Shown here one piece after another: positions 45,856 to 58,000 of a DNA stretch of 64,000 nucleotides. The position numbers and the translations under genes are program-made. Under the pieces are notes generated by a model that worked only from the letters and a program-made list of their open reading frames with translations, had not been told where the DNA came from and did no database searches. Every line of letters begins with the position of its first letter. Position 1 is the first letter of the stretch. The DNA is from Isoetes taiwanensis (Eukaryota > Streptophyta > Lycopodiopsida > Isoetales > Isoetaceae), in NCBI GenBank assembly GCA_021234155.1, contig JAJEKV010000047.1:7529071-7593070 (forward strand). Direction: 5' to 3'.

Positions 45856-48375
45856 GGCCAAAAAAAAAACATGTATACAAAAAAATTCAAAAATTTTTAT
45901 ACAGCAAAAATACGCATTTTTATACGCGGGCGCCGCAATTATACAGCTTTCTTTTCAAACTTTAAGGCGCCCAAATTAGAGCGGCGTCCGAGTACGTTTT
46001 TGGGCCCTTTTGATGCCTTTTGAATGTCCCTAGAATAATTGAATTGTCCCCGACGCATTGGCGCAAAAATCGCCTCAATCCGAGTTACCTAGAGAAAGTT
46101 ATGGCCCGTGGAAACAAGGGACCAGGGACCTCTTTTTCTCTAAAAAACTTAATATACTTGATTCTAAGGACTCACACCTTAATTCGTAACTAGGTTAATC
46201 CTTCCATAACTAGGTCAACTTACATACGAGCTATGGGAAAGTATCATTGGAGCAGCTGATTTTTATGGTAGCCTTGAGGTTTTTGAGATGCAAAAGAAAA
46301 CTCTTTGGCAGAATGTAGCGGGAAGATAAGGCTAGATGGATGAAGTTCTCTTTTTTTTTTTTCTTTTCTAGAAAAAGAATGGTCTATGCTAGATAATACT
46401 GCAATATGTAGATAGGGTTGCTAGAAGGACAGTTTTGAAAATGGTGCTGATATTACAATAGATAGAAGTGGACAATGTATTGACTTGGGAGGATCAATAG
46501 CCTTGGCCACGTTTGATTAAGAATGTAACAAAACAATAAATCTTCCTTTTGTGCAAGATTTTGGATGGAAGCAAGGATTTTGTACAAGGATTTCTGCAGA
46601 AAATACTACAACAACAGCAAGATCAGAATGCACTTAGATGCAACAACAATTATACTTGCATTAATTTGCTATCCCAATCGATCAATCAGATCATGGAAAA
46701 TTCTCAAATACAACCTGTCAATGTTCTTCAGCAAAATTTCCTTCCCACAATGATCAAATAACACAATTTTTTTATTTTTTATTTTTTTTAACTTAATAGG
46801 TGATTCTAGCTTCATTTTTCCTGTCAGAACAAGAATACCATGTTGAAGAATGGATTCTCAAGTCTTGGGCGACAACAACTCCTCCAAAAACTCTGTGGTT
46901 CTCTTGCAGCGTGGTGTGTCATTTCTTGCCATCCCCTGCCTGTTAAATGCTCCCTGAATTAGTTGGCTGCATGCCATTGTGGATTTGGCATCCATAATGG
47001 GTTTGTTGCAGATCATGCCAAATCCCCCTGCATTTAAATGATTCTTCTAGTTCTTCCCTCCAAGCTCAAAACGGTTCTTTGCCAGCATCGGCCTAGGTCG
47101 AGAATGTAGAAACGAAATTGGGATGGTGGAGTTTTTGAATTTTGGATTTACGAAAATGGAATATTGGACAAAGGCTTAGGTTAGGGTAAAAATATAAGAG
47201 CAGGAATGAACGATGGAACAAGGCTGAGAAATGAAATATGCAGATTCAAAGGATGGTTATATTTCTGTTTTCTTTTTTCTTTTTTTTGGTTTTTTTTTTT
47301 TTTTTTCTCAACAAGTTTTATGGGCAATGGTTAGAACAGAGATGAAAGGCAACAGAGCGAGATGTGTACAGAGATAATGAAAGAAAAGCCTAATGATGTG
47401 AGTCATAATATGTGAAATGGATATGAGTATGTGGCAGTTGTGATAAGGATGCTGAACTGGATGCGGATGCTGGCTGAACCATGTAAGAGTCTTCAACTTC
47501 CTAAAAATTCATCCAAAAGCATGAACTTGCACCAACCTGTGTTGACTTAAACCGATGGCCTAGTCCATGTAGCCTGCTGAGTTGGTATGTTATAACTTAT
47601 AACTTAACCAGCTCACTGAGGTGATGCATCACCTAGGAGGTGCCGAGCCCATACCTTGCCCACACTCAGTGGCAAGCTACTAGGCCTAGCCCACAATGTT
47701 CCCCAGCTGTGGCTCCACACCAGAGGGATCAACTGCAGTTAGACAAGTCTCCCTTATCAAACGGTCTAACCCCATTACCCACAGCCAGCCGGGCTCCTAT
47801 GCACATGCCGCAAATACTGGGTGCTAAGGAGGTTACTCTAGGAGCATCATCTACAAAGGCTTTTGGTCTCTAACCCCCTTCCCAATACACAAGAGGCGCG
47901 CACAGAGATAAACCATCATCATCCAAATGAACTTGAAAACACATAATAACTTCTAATCTATCTACCTAGATATACAAAGTTAGGCTCGTTCGTTAGAGGC
48001 TGAGATCTGTGAATCTAAAGGTCTGCTAGGGCTAAGAAAAGATGCAAACTCGGCTCAATGCCTCGAGAAGCCGACATTGCATGTCAGATCGATCAAATAC
48101 CAGATCCTTGGCTTGCTCTCAGTCCTCGAACGCGTCCATGCTTTCGGGTTGGCTCGAGATACTTTTAGAATTCCAGACTCCTTTTATTGTGATGCTTTTA
48201 GGGTTGGCATCTAAAGGGTTATTTAGGGTTATTGTCATGTGGCAATGTTTATATGCATATGTTAATGGTCCCAATGGTCATATTTCAGGGTATAACTCTA
48301 TACGATTTGACATGTACCAGTGATGTGAAGGTATAATATACTTCTTCACACTGTATATTATGATGGAACGTCACA

Positions 48376-49235
48376 TTGCTCATTAAATGGTTCGAGATTT
48401 TTTTTTTTTTTAAATTCAACATCGTCAACATTTGCTGAAGAAGATTACGATATCATTATGACAATTAGTCTTATGATTTCTAACTTGGCTATATCAAATA
48501 CCGGCGGTAGAAATGCTATAAAACTAATGCTTTTTACAAATAAATTGCATGCCACCATAGATCCTTGTGTCCGTTCTTCTATCTTATCTTTTTACAATCT
48601 ACTTTTCTGCAGATTAAGAAAAGATTGTCAACTGAAGCTAATAGCCTTTTTGCAGTTCTAGAAGGCGTGATACTGAACATTGGATGGTAGTAGACTGTGA
48701 TGGGTTGCTTTTAACCTGGTTTTGCCTTTTACATGGCATAGTTTTATGAGGTCTTTGTTGTCTTTTCCAAGTAGTATTATTGTAGTCCAAATCAAGTTGT
48801 GCAACCACATATCATTGTATAACGGCAAAAAACAGATGATCTTGCAATGGTTGTGGCTATGGCCATGCCGGAAAGCACATGAATAACACATGGTTGAAAT
48901 GAAAGAATAGGGGAACGCGAAGCACCCGCAGCCAGTTGGAAGAAGACTAGAACGAAGGAAGGAAAGGTGGATTTTTTATTTTTTAACATTTTTAAGCCGT
49001 TTGCTATAGAAAGAATAGATATTTGGCAAAGGAACAAATGAAAGATTTGCACTGGAATTGCCAAATGAAAGATAGATTTAGAGCCAAGACTGAGATCCTT
49101 AGAAGGATTATATGCTCAAAGTGTGCCTCAGATTGGGTCAAATGGCATGGCTATATACACGAAGACTGGAGCTGAAACCTCCCCACACATGTATTCCGTA
49201 GAATATATGTGCCCTATCAAACAAGGGTCACAGTG
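48376..49235. other. Unassigned DNA before Gypsy-D, possibly its LTR
   Basis: Ends GGGTCACA directly before a primer-binding site, as an LTR should. The sequence is unlike the Gypsy-A LTR, so it would be a different LTR type. No second copy was found in the window to prove it. Confidence 0.4.
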
Positions 49236-49705
49236 TGTATCAGAGCCATGATTTTGGTTGACCGGAATCATAGTGACCAAATTCTAAACCGTTAGTTCGG
49301 TAGTGATGTGGGAGTTTAAGTTTAGCTAAACTGCCTAACTTCTCGGTGACTTAGTCTTTATGCTAGGTTTGTGTAATAAATTGTTGGAGATTTAGGAAGT
49401 TTAGGATGAATTTGGTGTGGAAATGGTATAATTAGAAGACCCAAGTTTAGATGGGCCGTAACTTTTAATGGGTAACTCGGATGGAGGCGGAAATAGTTCC
49501 AGCGTCTCCAGCACACCCCAGATACCCTAGGGGGCATGTTTTCCGAGTTAAAATGGCGACCCCAAGGCTAGAACCCAAAAGGGGCGCTGCCTGCGGATTG
49601 GGTGTTTAAAATCAAAAGTTATGAGCGTATTTAGTCAGCGCCCTTATACGGTTCCGCCGTATAAAATACGCATAGTATAAAATTTAACATTATTATTTTA
49701 CATTC

Positions 49706-49768
49706 GCCCAGTTTTGAACCTATGACTTCCCACTTCCAACCCAACACTCTTTCCATTTTGCCAACTCT
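49706..49768 (-). other. tRNA-like unit (degenerate), antisense in the Gypsy-D leader
   Basis: On the minus strand TGGCAAAATGG and AGGTTCAAAACTG stand where an A-box and B-box should be. Counterpart of 45791-45855. Confidence 0.45.
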
Positions 49769-49861
49769 CTTTATGTAGAATATATATGTTCTTCCCTTTC
49801 TTATACATATCTAATGTTCTGTTTTATCCAATTACCAGTTCTTTTAAGCAAAAGGTACATC

Positions 49862-49918
49862 ATGGGATTGAACCCCTAACCTTCTGCACCCAAGCCAACA
49901 CCTTTACCAATAAGCCAA
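49862..49918 (-). other. tRNA-like unit with Pol III boxes, antisense in the Gypsy-D leader
   Basis: On the minus strand TGGTAAAGGTG is an A-box and GGTTCAATCCC a perfect B-box. Counterpart of 45631-45700. Confidence 0.6.
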
Positions 49919-50021
49919 CTTCTTTCTTGAGAGGATATAACCCTTTTTCTACTACTTATAGTGTATCTATTCCATTTTTAAATTAGAGACGTGCCTTTGG
50001 TAAACCCACGTTGTCGAGGCA

Positions 50022-50133
50022 ACAACTCCACCGAAGCAAACCTTTTCGCCACAACTCCATCGGAGCAAGCCTTTTCGCCATCGACACCAGAGCAAGTTCT
50101 CTCGCCATGGCCGCCGGAGTAAGCAGTCTTGCC
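50022..50133. repeat. Minisatellite, 27-29-bp unit, four copies
   Basis: Units of the form ACAACTCCATCGGAGCAAGC...TCGCC. On the minus strand they would encode 9-10-residue repeats (MAKRLAPME, MARELALVS). It lies inside the open region of Gypsy-D. Confidence 0.8.
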
Positions 50134-50760
50134 ATAGCCTCCCGCACTATCGTTTTTCTTCCTCGCCAAGCGCCTTTGAACACTTACGTCGACATGGCCA
50201 TCTTTGATGTTAATCTCCATAACGTGGCGAACGGACCCGCGATTCAAGGAAGGAGACCAAATTCCTCATTGCCCCGCCGCGACAGATGCTCATCGTGGAA
50301 TTTCGTAACTGTGGGACGCAACCGATATCTTATCTAAGAACACTTAGAATGCAACCTTGTCCTTTTATTCTACCCCCATTCATTACGATGAGGAAATGCC
50401 TCCTCTCCGTATTCAATGGATATAATAACTCATCTCTCTACTATTCAGTAGTAGCTTTGTTTTTCTTAATGTAAACCATTCTAGTCTAGAAATTCTTGTC
50501 CTTCAATTAGCTAGATGCTTCTTCCATGTATCACTTTGAACCGCCACATGACTCTACCTACTGTTATCTCGACTTGCAGTACATCTTCACTCGTTCCAAT
50601 TCTACACAAGGATACCATACTGGAATTCCTTTTAGTCGATCACTTAGAATTGTTCTAGTATATCAATCTAATGCAAACCAACCATTGTTGACTAGTCACC
50701 CCCTTCTACGCTATCTAGATCGCGTTGGGGCGAAGTCTTTCCAACTATTATTTTAGTGCC

Positions 50761-51904
50761 TAAACGTCATTAAGTTTCGCAAATGAACTTACATATTCCA
50801 AGGGATTATGTGAAGATCCCAGGGGACCGTACCACCCAAAGACCCCTCAAGATAGGCCTCCTCTATTACGAGATCTTGTTGTCCTAGGACATGGAAGTCT
50901 ACCTTTGCATGTTAGCAAAGACCACCCTTTATGTTAGCTAATAACCTTCCTATCCAGTTTGCTAAATATCATTAATAAGGGTCCTTCATTCCTTCTCTTC
51001 TTCAATATGTTTTCTACGTCTATGGCTGATTTTCAGTATCTTGGCCCTTACGTCTGCCACAGCGTATACAAATCACCCTTTTGTTGTGACCTTTACTCAG
51101 TAGAGTCACCAATGCAATTACTCCTTTACGTATCCGTTAACCGTCTTGTGGCTTCTAAGCCGCTATTATATGCTCCTTGTGTTGTCAACCCACCTATCAT
51201 TGGGGGTTATGATTCAACATTGTCCTACATCCTGGAAATGTTAGCCATTACATTTCTCTGTCATGATGCTATAATTGCTCGCATTCCAAAATGACTTGAT
51301 CTCATTTAAGCCATAGTCATGGCTTCAAGAGCTGGTAGGAGTCTTTGTAAATTACCCTGACTCATCAAGGTGCCCGCTGTGCATTTTGTGAGTCTCCCTA
51401 CAATTACATTTGATATGTGACCTCACTTGTATCAATATTCAAGTCTCAGATATTCCTAGTTTTGACCTTCAGCTCGGGATCCGTATGGATCATGTGGGAA
51501 AGCTTAGTCTTGGGTATCTATGCATACATTCAACTTCTAGCAAGTAACTCAAGCATTTGATACCTATCCTGGAATTGTACTCATTGTACTATTCAACCCC
51601 CTCATCTTTTTTTTCTCATTCTAGTGGCCGTTGACATTTATTTCTAAGTGCTAACTACTTACATCATACCTAGCCTACAATAGATTCAATGTTGTTTACT
51701 TATTCCTAACATACAATTTAAACTCCTTCATCATAACTTCTGGGTCTTTTTCCTTGTGTCAGCCACCTAGATTACCTCCTAAGATGTTTATCGCATGTGT
51801 ATGGTATGTATAGAAACATATCTCCACATCCCACAATGCTAGAGTCATTTCAACTTAGCTTAGACTATAACCGCAGTAGTTCTTTCCAAACAAACCCATT
51901 ACCA
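50761..51904. other. Unassigned DNA between Gypsy-D and Gypsy-B
   Basis: No domain or repeat recognised. The 111-codon frame at 50959 shows no motif. Confidence 0.45.
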
Positions 51905-53559
51905 TGTATGGGGACGCCTTCGGCCGCATACGTGGCTCCTCACCGCATTACAAATGCGAGTTCATCCCCCATACCAGCTCCATGCAAGCACACAGGCCTT
52001 CCATTACGACACCGCAACCGTGACGGGTTCCAGTGGGGAAGAGTGGAAGGGCCATTGCACCCCGCTCCCTCGTGGCCTACCGAAGCCGCGAAGCTGCAAA
52101 CATACATGTCAAGAGTACATACATCAACATCATATGACCATCACGGCGATGGTCTCCACATATTCAGAGCAGATAAGGATCGCGACATCAAGCATAGGAA
52201 TCTCATCATGCCCGTATACTGGAGCACCGGCTGCCGGCCCCAGTTCACACAGCATAATTCATGGTACGGGATTTGGCTCGGTATAAGAACATGGCCTAGG
52301 GTTGTCCACGACCGCTTCTCCCCAGGCACACTTGGGTGCAGTAGGCTGAAAAAGTGTTGGGATTCGACCGTAGCTCCACCGATGCATAGCCAAGGGGCTA
52401 TATCCCGGTTACATCTCCCCTGGGCCCGATAGCGTGCAGGGATTTCTCCTCCAGAGATCTACAATGTCACTCAAGGTGACTAGAGGGCCACCGCCTGCAT
52501 TCACTTGAACTCAATGGAAGGTCATATTCACCACCTCACTAGAGTAAATGAGCCCATGCCTTGCTCCACACGCTAGCGGCAGCCATTAGACCTAGTCACG
52601 CGGGACTTCTGCCAGCCTTTACACACCGCAGGGGTCGCTCAAGAGCCTAACATGAACCTCTTATAAGCCACCGCCCCTTCACCCAAATCCGTGTGTGGCT
52701 CTTGTGCACATCTACAGTGGTGCTAGAGAGGCTACTCTAGAGCATCAACTACAAAGCTTTTAGGTCTCTACCCCCTTCCCAATACAAGGAGTTCATAGAG
52801 ATGCATCATCCATATATTTCACAGAGAACCAAAGAACTAAATCTAATCTACAACATAGGTTAGGTTCTTAGTTAGAATCTGCTATCTAAGGATCTAGAGG
52901 CCCGCTATGGCCAATCTAATAGGCTAAACCTAACATTCAATGCCTAAAATAGGTTTAGACTTATCTACTGGGCCAAATACTCCGATCCTTGGAGGGCCTC
53001 CCGACCCGAGCTCACCATCCTCATCAAACGCCTAATCTCGAGGAACTAAGGATGCAATTCTCCCAGCAGAAGTCTGATGCGGTTTTGGCCGTTGAGGCAA
53101 CAAACAGTAGTTCTAAAGCCCTAAAATCTAAAATTAGGTTAGCTAGGGTTTCCAACCCTATATAGACAAGGGGGTTGGTTAGGTTTCCAATTATCCCTTT
53201 TGGCATGTGGGATAATCGGGGAATGGGCCCACTGCCCTTAAGGGTTAGGTGGCTAAATGTGCCCACCTACATGGAAATGTGTGCACATTGTCGAATGTAC
53301 ATTGGAAAATGTGCACATTAATTGCACCTATGGGTATGGCCCACTTGGCATCAAGTGGCCACATGGAAATGTGCAGCCAGCCATTAATGTGTACATTGAA
53401 AATGTGCACATTAATACTAATGCACGTTTCTAGCAAGTTGCCCCAGGGTTCACCCAGCACTTGGCTACACGCTGGCTTATTAATGCCAATTCCATATGGT
53501 ATCGCGGACGCGGCAAGCATAATATACGCCCCGGGATGCATAATCGCTCGAACGCCACA
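51905..53559 (-). repeat. 3' LTR of Gypsy-B (about 1655 bp)
   Basis: On the minus strand it starts TGTGGCGTTCGAGCG directly after a polypurine tract and ends near CCCCATACA. It contains several copies of the palindrome AATGTGCACATT (53280-53420) close to its 5' end. Related over much of its length to the Gypsy-A and Gypsy-C LTRs. Confidence 0.75.
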
Positions 53560-53572
53560 TTCTCCCACCTGA
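53560..53572 (-). other. Polypurine tract of Gypsy-B
   Basis: On the minus strand TCAGGTGGGAGAA abuts TGTGGCG, the equivalent of the Gypsy-A PPT position. Confidence 0.7.
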
Positions 53573-54479
53573 ATGATGCCGCCCTGCAAAGATCGCGGGT
53601 TCTCCCCACCTGGAATCTTCCCTAACCTGCAATCAACCTACCTGATGCATACCATATACTACTAAAATACTTACACATTTATTTCACGCATTTCCTTTAA
53701 GGCAATACTTTTATCACATTATTATATTATAAAAATAACTTATCAATTCACAACATTACTACAATGTATTACTCCAACATTCCTTAACATTACTATTAAG
53801 TTTGGTCAAAAATTTAAAATTAACGCTCGAGGTGCTCCTTGATTCCTGCAACACATTCCAACAAAATTTGTGTTGCAAGTCTTCGTGAGTTTCGACCTTC
53901 CTTGCCCTCCTGGGCCAGCCATCGCTCAGCAGGTCGAATAATTAATAAAGTAGTACCATTTAATTATTAATTAAAATTTTGGCTATATGGTGACCAATTC
54001 CCCACCTATCTACATGGATGGCTGGCTAATCTCCCTACAGTGGTAGCCAGGGTGAATCTTCCATTATGGTCGCTTTATATTTACTACATGCCTATATGCC
54101 TTCATGCCTACAATTTAGTTGCCCAATGGAGGATATCCTTCTCAAGGTGGGGGGGCGCTAAGGATAGGATTCTCCTATCAAAGCATATATGGGGCTAAAG
54201 GTGCTTTCCATCAATGCATCTCAATGACCTCCTTTCTTCCGGGAGGCTCGCCTACTCCGTGGGACGTAAGTAGACTTTCTAATCTACCTTCCACTCGCCT
54301 AAGGAACGCCATGCCTACATTGACATTACACCACTCTAGAGATCACCGTAGTGGTCCCATCATCGCGATAACGATGCGACTCCATATCAGTTTAGGTGGC
54401 ATGCGTGAGATTAATCTTAACTATACAAGAATTAACCTACACAACCGACATGCCCGAGCCGACATTTCTTCGAGATGAC

Positions 54480-57400
54480 CTCGTCCCCATTGCTCCATAA
54501 CCGTGGGTACCGCTACTCAGATCTTCTTGGTACCCACGCATGCCTTCCACCGTAAGTGCTCCACTTGACCAAATACCGGAGTGAATCTCCGATCTCCTCG
54601 CTTCTTGAAAGCTTTATCAAGAATCAACACTCGAACTATTTCCACCGTTCGCCATTTCCAACAGCGATAATCCAAGACTCGGCCCGATTTGGGGTATGCC
54701 TCTTCAAAGAACTCACGCGGGAAGACCTTATGAATCTTTAGGTGTGGCCGGCAAGTCTAGCTTATAGGCTTGATTGCCTAGTTTCTAATTATTCCGAAGG
54801 TCCAGCCTAATCTTGGAGCAAGCTTGCAATTGCCGATCCCGAGCTTCGGCCGCTTCACTTAATCTTGGAGCCAAACATCATCTCCAACTTTGAACTCTCT
54901 ATCGCTCGAGCGTTTGCCTACGCATGCTCTTTCGACACTTCTTGCCGCCAGCGTATAGCCACGTAACTTCCTCTACAGCCGCCGTGATATCGCCAACATC
55001 CGCCGCTAAACTTCCACTTTTGACACGGGTTGTATAAGTATCCGAGTTAGGGTAATCGATAGCCGTAATTGATCATAAACGCCGACATTTGGGATGATTC
55101 CCGCTTGGTGCTATTGTACAAACCTACCAAGTGAATAAATTCCTTCCTACATACCTTGCTTATTCCGCATAGTTTCGTAGCATGTCCTTCTAAAAATCCC
55201 TCGCTGGTCTCATTCTCCGCCTCGCCATCCGGCCTCGGTGATGATATGCCGTGGCTTCCGCGGATAAATTTCGCCTGATCGTCGCGAAAGAGGTTCGCCA
55301 AAAGGCGCCATGACTTCGGATCCCTCGGCTTCTGAGATGATCTCTCGCATGCCATGAAGCCCCGGCGATCTCGTGAAGAGCTTGCTGTATCCATGGCTGT
55401 ATTCAGAGCCCCAAGGCACAAAATGTGCCATCTTCACAACTTGTCGACCACTCACTAAGGCATCCTTTGCCTCTCGCCGCTCTTGGGAGTCCCGCGGATG
55501 AAATCCATGCTGATTACTTCCTCCCACTTGGGGCCGCTTGGCAATCGCTTAATGGCCTAAATGCCCCTGGAATTGCTGTTCTCGCCCTCACGTAGCTGAC
55601 ATTCCTGATGTAGCGAAGCTATTTGCTTCTTCATATTCCCGCTAATAATAGCGCCAAGACTTTGAAATATATGTTTTCATGAATCCCGCATACGCTTGAG
55701 TTGGCCAAGCAGCGCGGTCGTGGAGGATCAACTCTTACACCTGATGATTCGGTACGCATACAACTTGTTCTTATGGTATAACAAAGTTGCCTTCCTTCTT
55801 ATAATGCTTGAAGGCTCCGCCTTTATCCTGCTCTAGCCTTCCTTAGAAAGGCTTGCCCATACCTCTCCTTGAAATCCACGCCCCGCTAAGGCAAGGACTC
55901 TTCAATCCTTAACAAAGTCGCCGAGAGCGCCGAAATTGCATTGCAATGCACTCTAGTTGTCGTGGATGCCTTGAAAGCCAAGATTCGCTACCACATTGAG
56001 CTTCCCGCTTGTAGACTATATGAAAGTCATATTCTTCGGTGAACTCCATCCATCTCCGCCTCGTGATTAAGGTGTGGTTGGCGTGAATACATATTGAGGC
56101 TCATGGTCGGTATCCACTGGAACTTCCTTCCCCGGGTGAGGATAATGCCTCCATATTCCCTAATGCCCCACAACCTCGCAAGCAACCTCCTCGACAAGGC
56201 CAGGTAGCTGCCTGCTGCTCATCTTCCTGAATCATAATGCCTTTCACACGCTTCTTCTTGCATAAGCACCGTGACTCAGAGGCTATCTTACTCAGACCGC
56301 TGCTAATGCAGCTTATCTTTCTCCGGTCCGCAGGTTAAGATCACCGCTTGTTAAAGCCTTCAACAATTCAAACCCCTTTTGGGCTTCTTTGTGCCAATGC
56401 TCGCCCAATTTTCACCTTCTCTCTCGCCTCGGCCGTCTCAAGTAACTGTCATATCTTAGCAAAGTTCTTCACGTAATCCTGTAGTGTACCCTGCTAGGCC
56501 TAGGAAACTTCTCACTTCATGCACATTCCTTCGGCGCCGCCAATCAATGACTCCGCCAATCTTGGCGCAATCCGCGGAGATGCCTTCACAGATCACATGA
56601 CCTAGATACTCCACCTTTTTCAAGGCGGCGGCACTTCGACAACTTGGCGCATAACCGTGCCTCTTCAACTTCTCTAGCACTCTTCTCAAGTGTTGTACGT
56701 GTCTCTTCAAGGATCTCGCTATACACCAAAAATGTCAGCTAAAGAAAACAATCACAAAGGTGTCCGTGAACTCTCAAGATATCGCTCATGAGCCCTCATG
56801 AACGCTAAGTGGGGCATTTGATAAGCCGTAAAGGCGTCACCGGTGGAACTCAATGCCCATACCGCCGCTCCGGGCGGCCCTATGGATGTCTTTCCTTTAT
56901 CCCGATCTGATGATAACTCACCTTAAGTCGCATTTTTGGAGAAGATCTTTGCACCTTTGGAGTTGATCCATCAAGTCACTGACTAGAGCGCATACTTGTT
57001 CTAATGTAGTGCTTATTCAACTGCCTATAGTCTATGCACATTCTCAAAGATCCATCCTTCTTCTTGACAAAAAGAATGGGCGCCTAAACGGGCGGTAGAC
57101 ACCAGGGTCTAATGAAAACCCAGGTCGGCAGCTCCTCGCGAATCGTGCTTTCTTCAAATTCGCCAACCTTCGTGTTGTCATTCTATATGGAGCCTGTTTG
57201 TTGGCTTTTGTTCCCCGTCTTCGAAAGCATTCTCGCATTCTGACCGCAAGGGAGGTGAGCTGCTTGATCTCATCCAAAGAGATCATGGAACTCCTCGCGG
57301 ATTAGCCGAGATACTTGCTTCTCGCAACTTGCCGAAGCGCCGCTGTCTTTGTTTCTTCTGATTCGCTCACTAATCTCAAGCTGAAGATGTATGCCACTTG

Positions 57401-58000
57401 CTCACTCTTGATGCAGTAATTTGAACAAATTTAGGAAGACATGTAATCGCATGATGGGAACAACTTCGCTACCTCGCTATCCTTCAATGATCTTGCCGTC
57501 GGGCGCTGGGAAGGTCACCTTCCGGCTTCACACAAAATGACAATGGCCCCCGCCGCCCAAGGTACTCCATTCCTATGATCAAGCCATACTTTCCAATGCC
57601 CATTACCCTATCCGGATATTAATCTCGCAAGTCGATGTCGAAAGCACTTCTCTTGCCCTCGGCCATTCCCATTTTACGCCCCACTTGCTAAAACAACGGG
57701 TCTGGTTTTGACTTTTAGCGTTTCCAACTTCAACATCCAACCATCGGGATGCAAAGTTATGGCTACTTCGAAGTCTATCAAGACTATGAAGGACTTAGCT
57801 TTAGCCTTCCCTACCGTGGAAATTACCTTATAATCGCTCGCTTGCTCAGATCTATTGGGCGCAAAGATGTGACACTCACCCAATGTAGTCGCCGCCTTTC
57901 GGCCGCCGTCCGGCTGTGGCGCCCCAATCTCCCAACTCCTCGCCAGAGCCGCACTCATGACGAGGGGCAGCTTTGTCGCCCTATGGCCCTACTGAAGCAC
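54480..58000 (-). pseudogene. Gypsy-B pol remnants (protease, RT, integrase, chromodomain)
   Basis: Downward on the minus strand: protease surroundings (SFIVLIDFEVAITLHPDG, TRPVVLASGA, 57674-57760). RT start (TKANKQAPYRMTTRRLANLK, about 57190), with the catalytic core too broken to read. RT end and RNase H connection ([32 protein letters not shown], 56456-56620). Integrase (VKMAHFVPWGSEYSHGYSK, LFTRSPGLHGM, 55300-55450, then MSAFMINYGYR at 55047). Chromodomain-like ILDKAFKKR and YLVKWSTYGGRHAWVP (54530-54660). Each motif matches Gypsy-A order, but frameshifts are dense and the DDE residues cannot all be read. Confidence 0.75.

Larger units (their letters stand above)
44313..48375 (-). mobile_element. 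Gypsy-C: internally deleted, nested Gypsy element
   Basis: Minus-strand member of the Gypsy-A group. The outer ends read TGTGACGTTCC (reverse of 48375) and ...GCGTCACA (reverse of 44313), flanked by TTCCT (44308-44312) and TTGCT (48376-48380), a 5-bp target duplication with one change. Downward: the 5' part of the 5' LTR (48375 to about 47530), unrelated DNA (about 47530-46280, probably a later insertion with T-runs), leader (about 46280-44651, with tRNA-like units on the other strand), then the last 340 bases of the 3' LTR. Gag and pol are gone. The leader is recognised by similarity to Gypsy-A (7040-7100) and Gypsy-D. Confidence 0.68.
49236..50760 (+). mobile_element. Gypsy-D: 5' internal region of a Gypsy element
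   Basis: Starts with GTATCAGAGCC, the initiator-Met tRNA primer site core, followed by ATGATTTTGGTTGACC as in Gypsy-A. The leader (to about 49990) matches the Gypsy-C leader in opposite orientation. A repeat-containing ORF-like stretch follows (49980-50340). The end is set by similarity of 50690-50760 to the Gypsy-C junction (44651-44735); beyond that nothing can be assigned. No gag or pol motifs. Confidence 0.6.

Noticed and set aside
46549-46761. Gln/Asn-rich 70-codon ORF
   Set aside because: Short, low-complexity, two overlapping frames, no motif; part of the unassigned insert in Gypsy-C.
53249-53589. Overlapping ORFs on both strands (107 and 114 codons)
   Set aside because: They lie within the Gypsy-B 3' LTR and are driven by its palindromic repeats.
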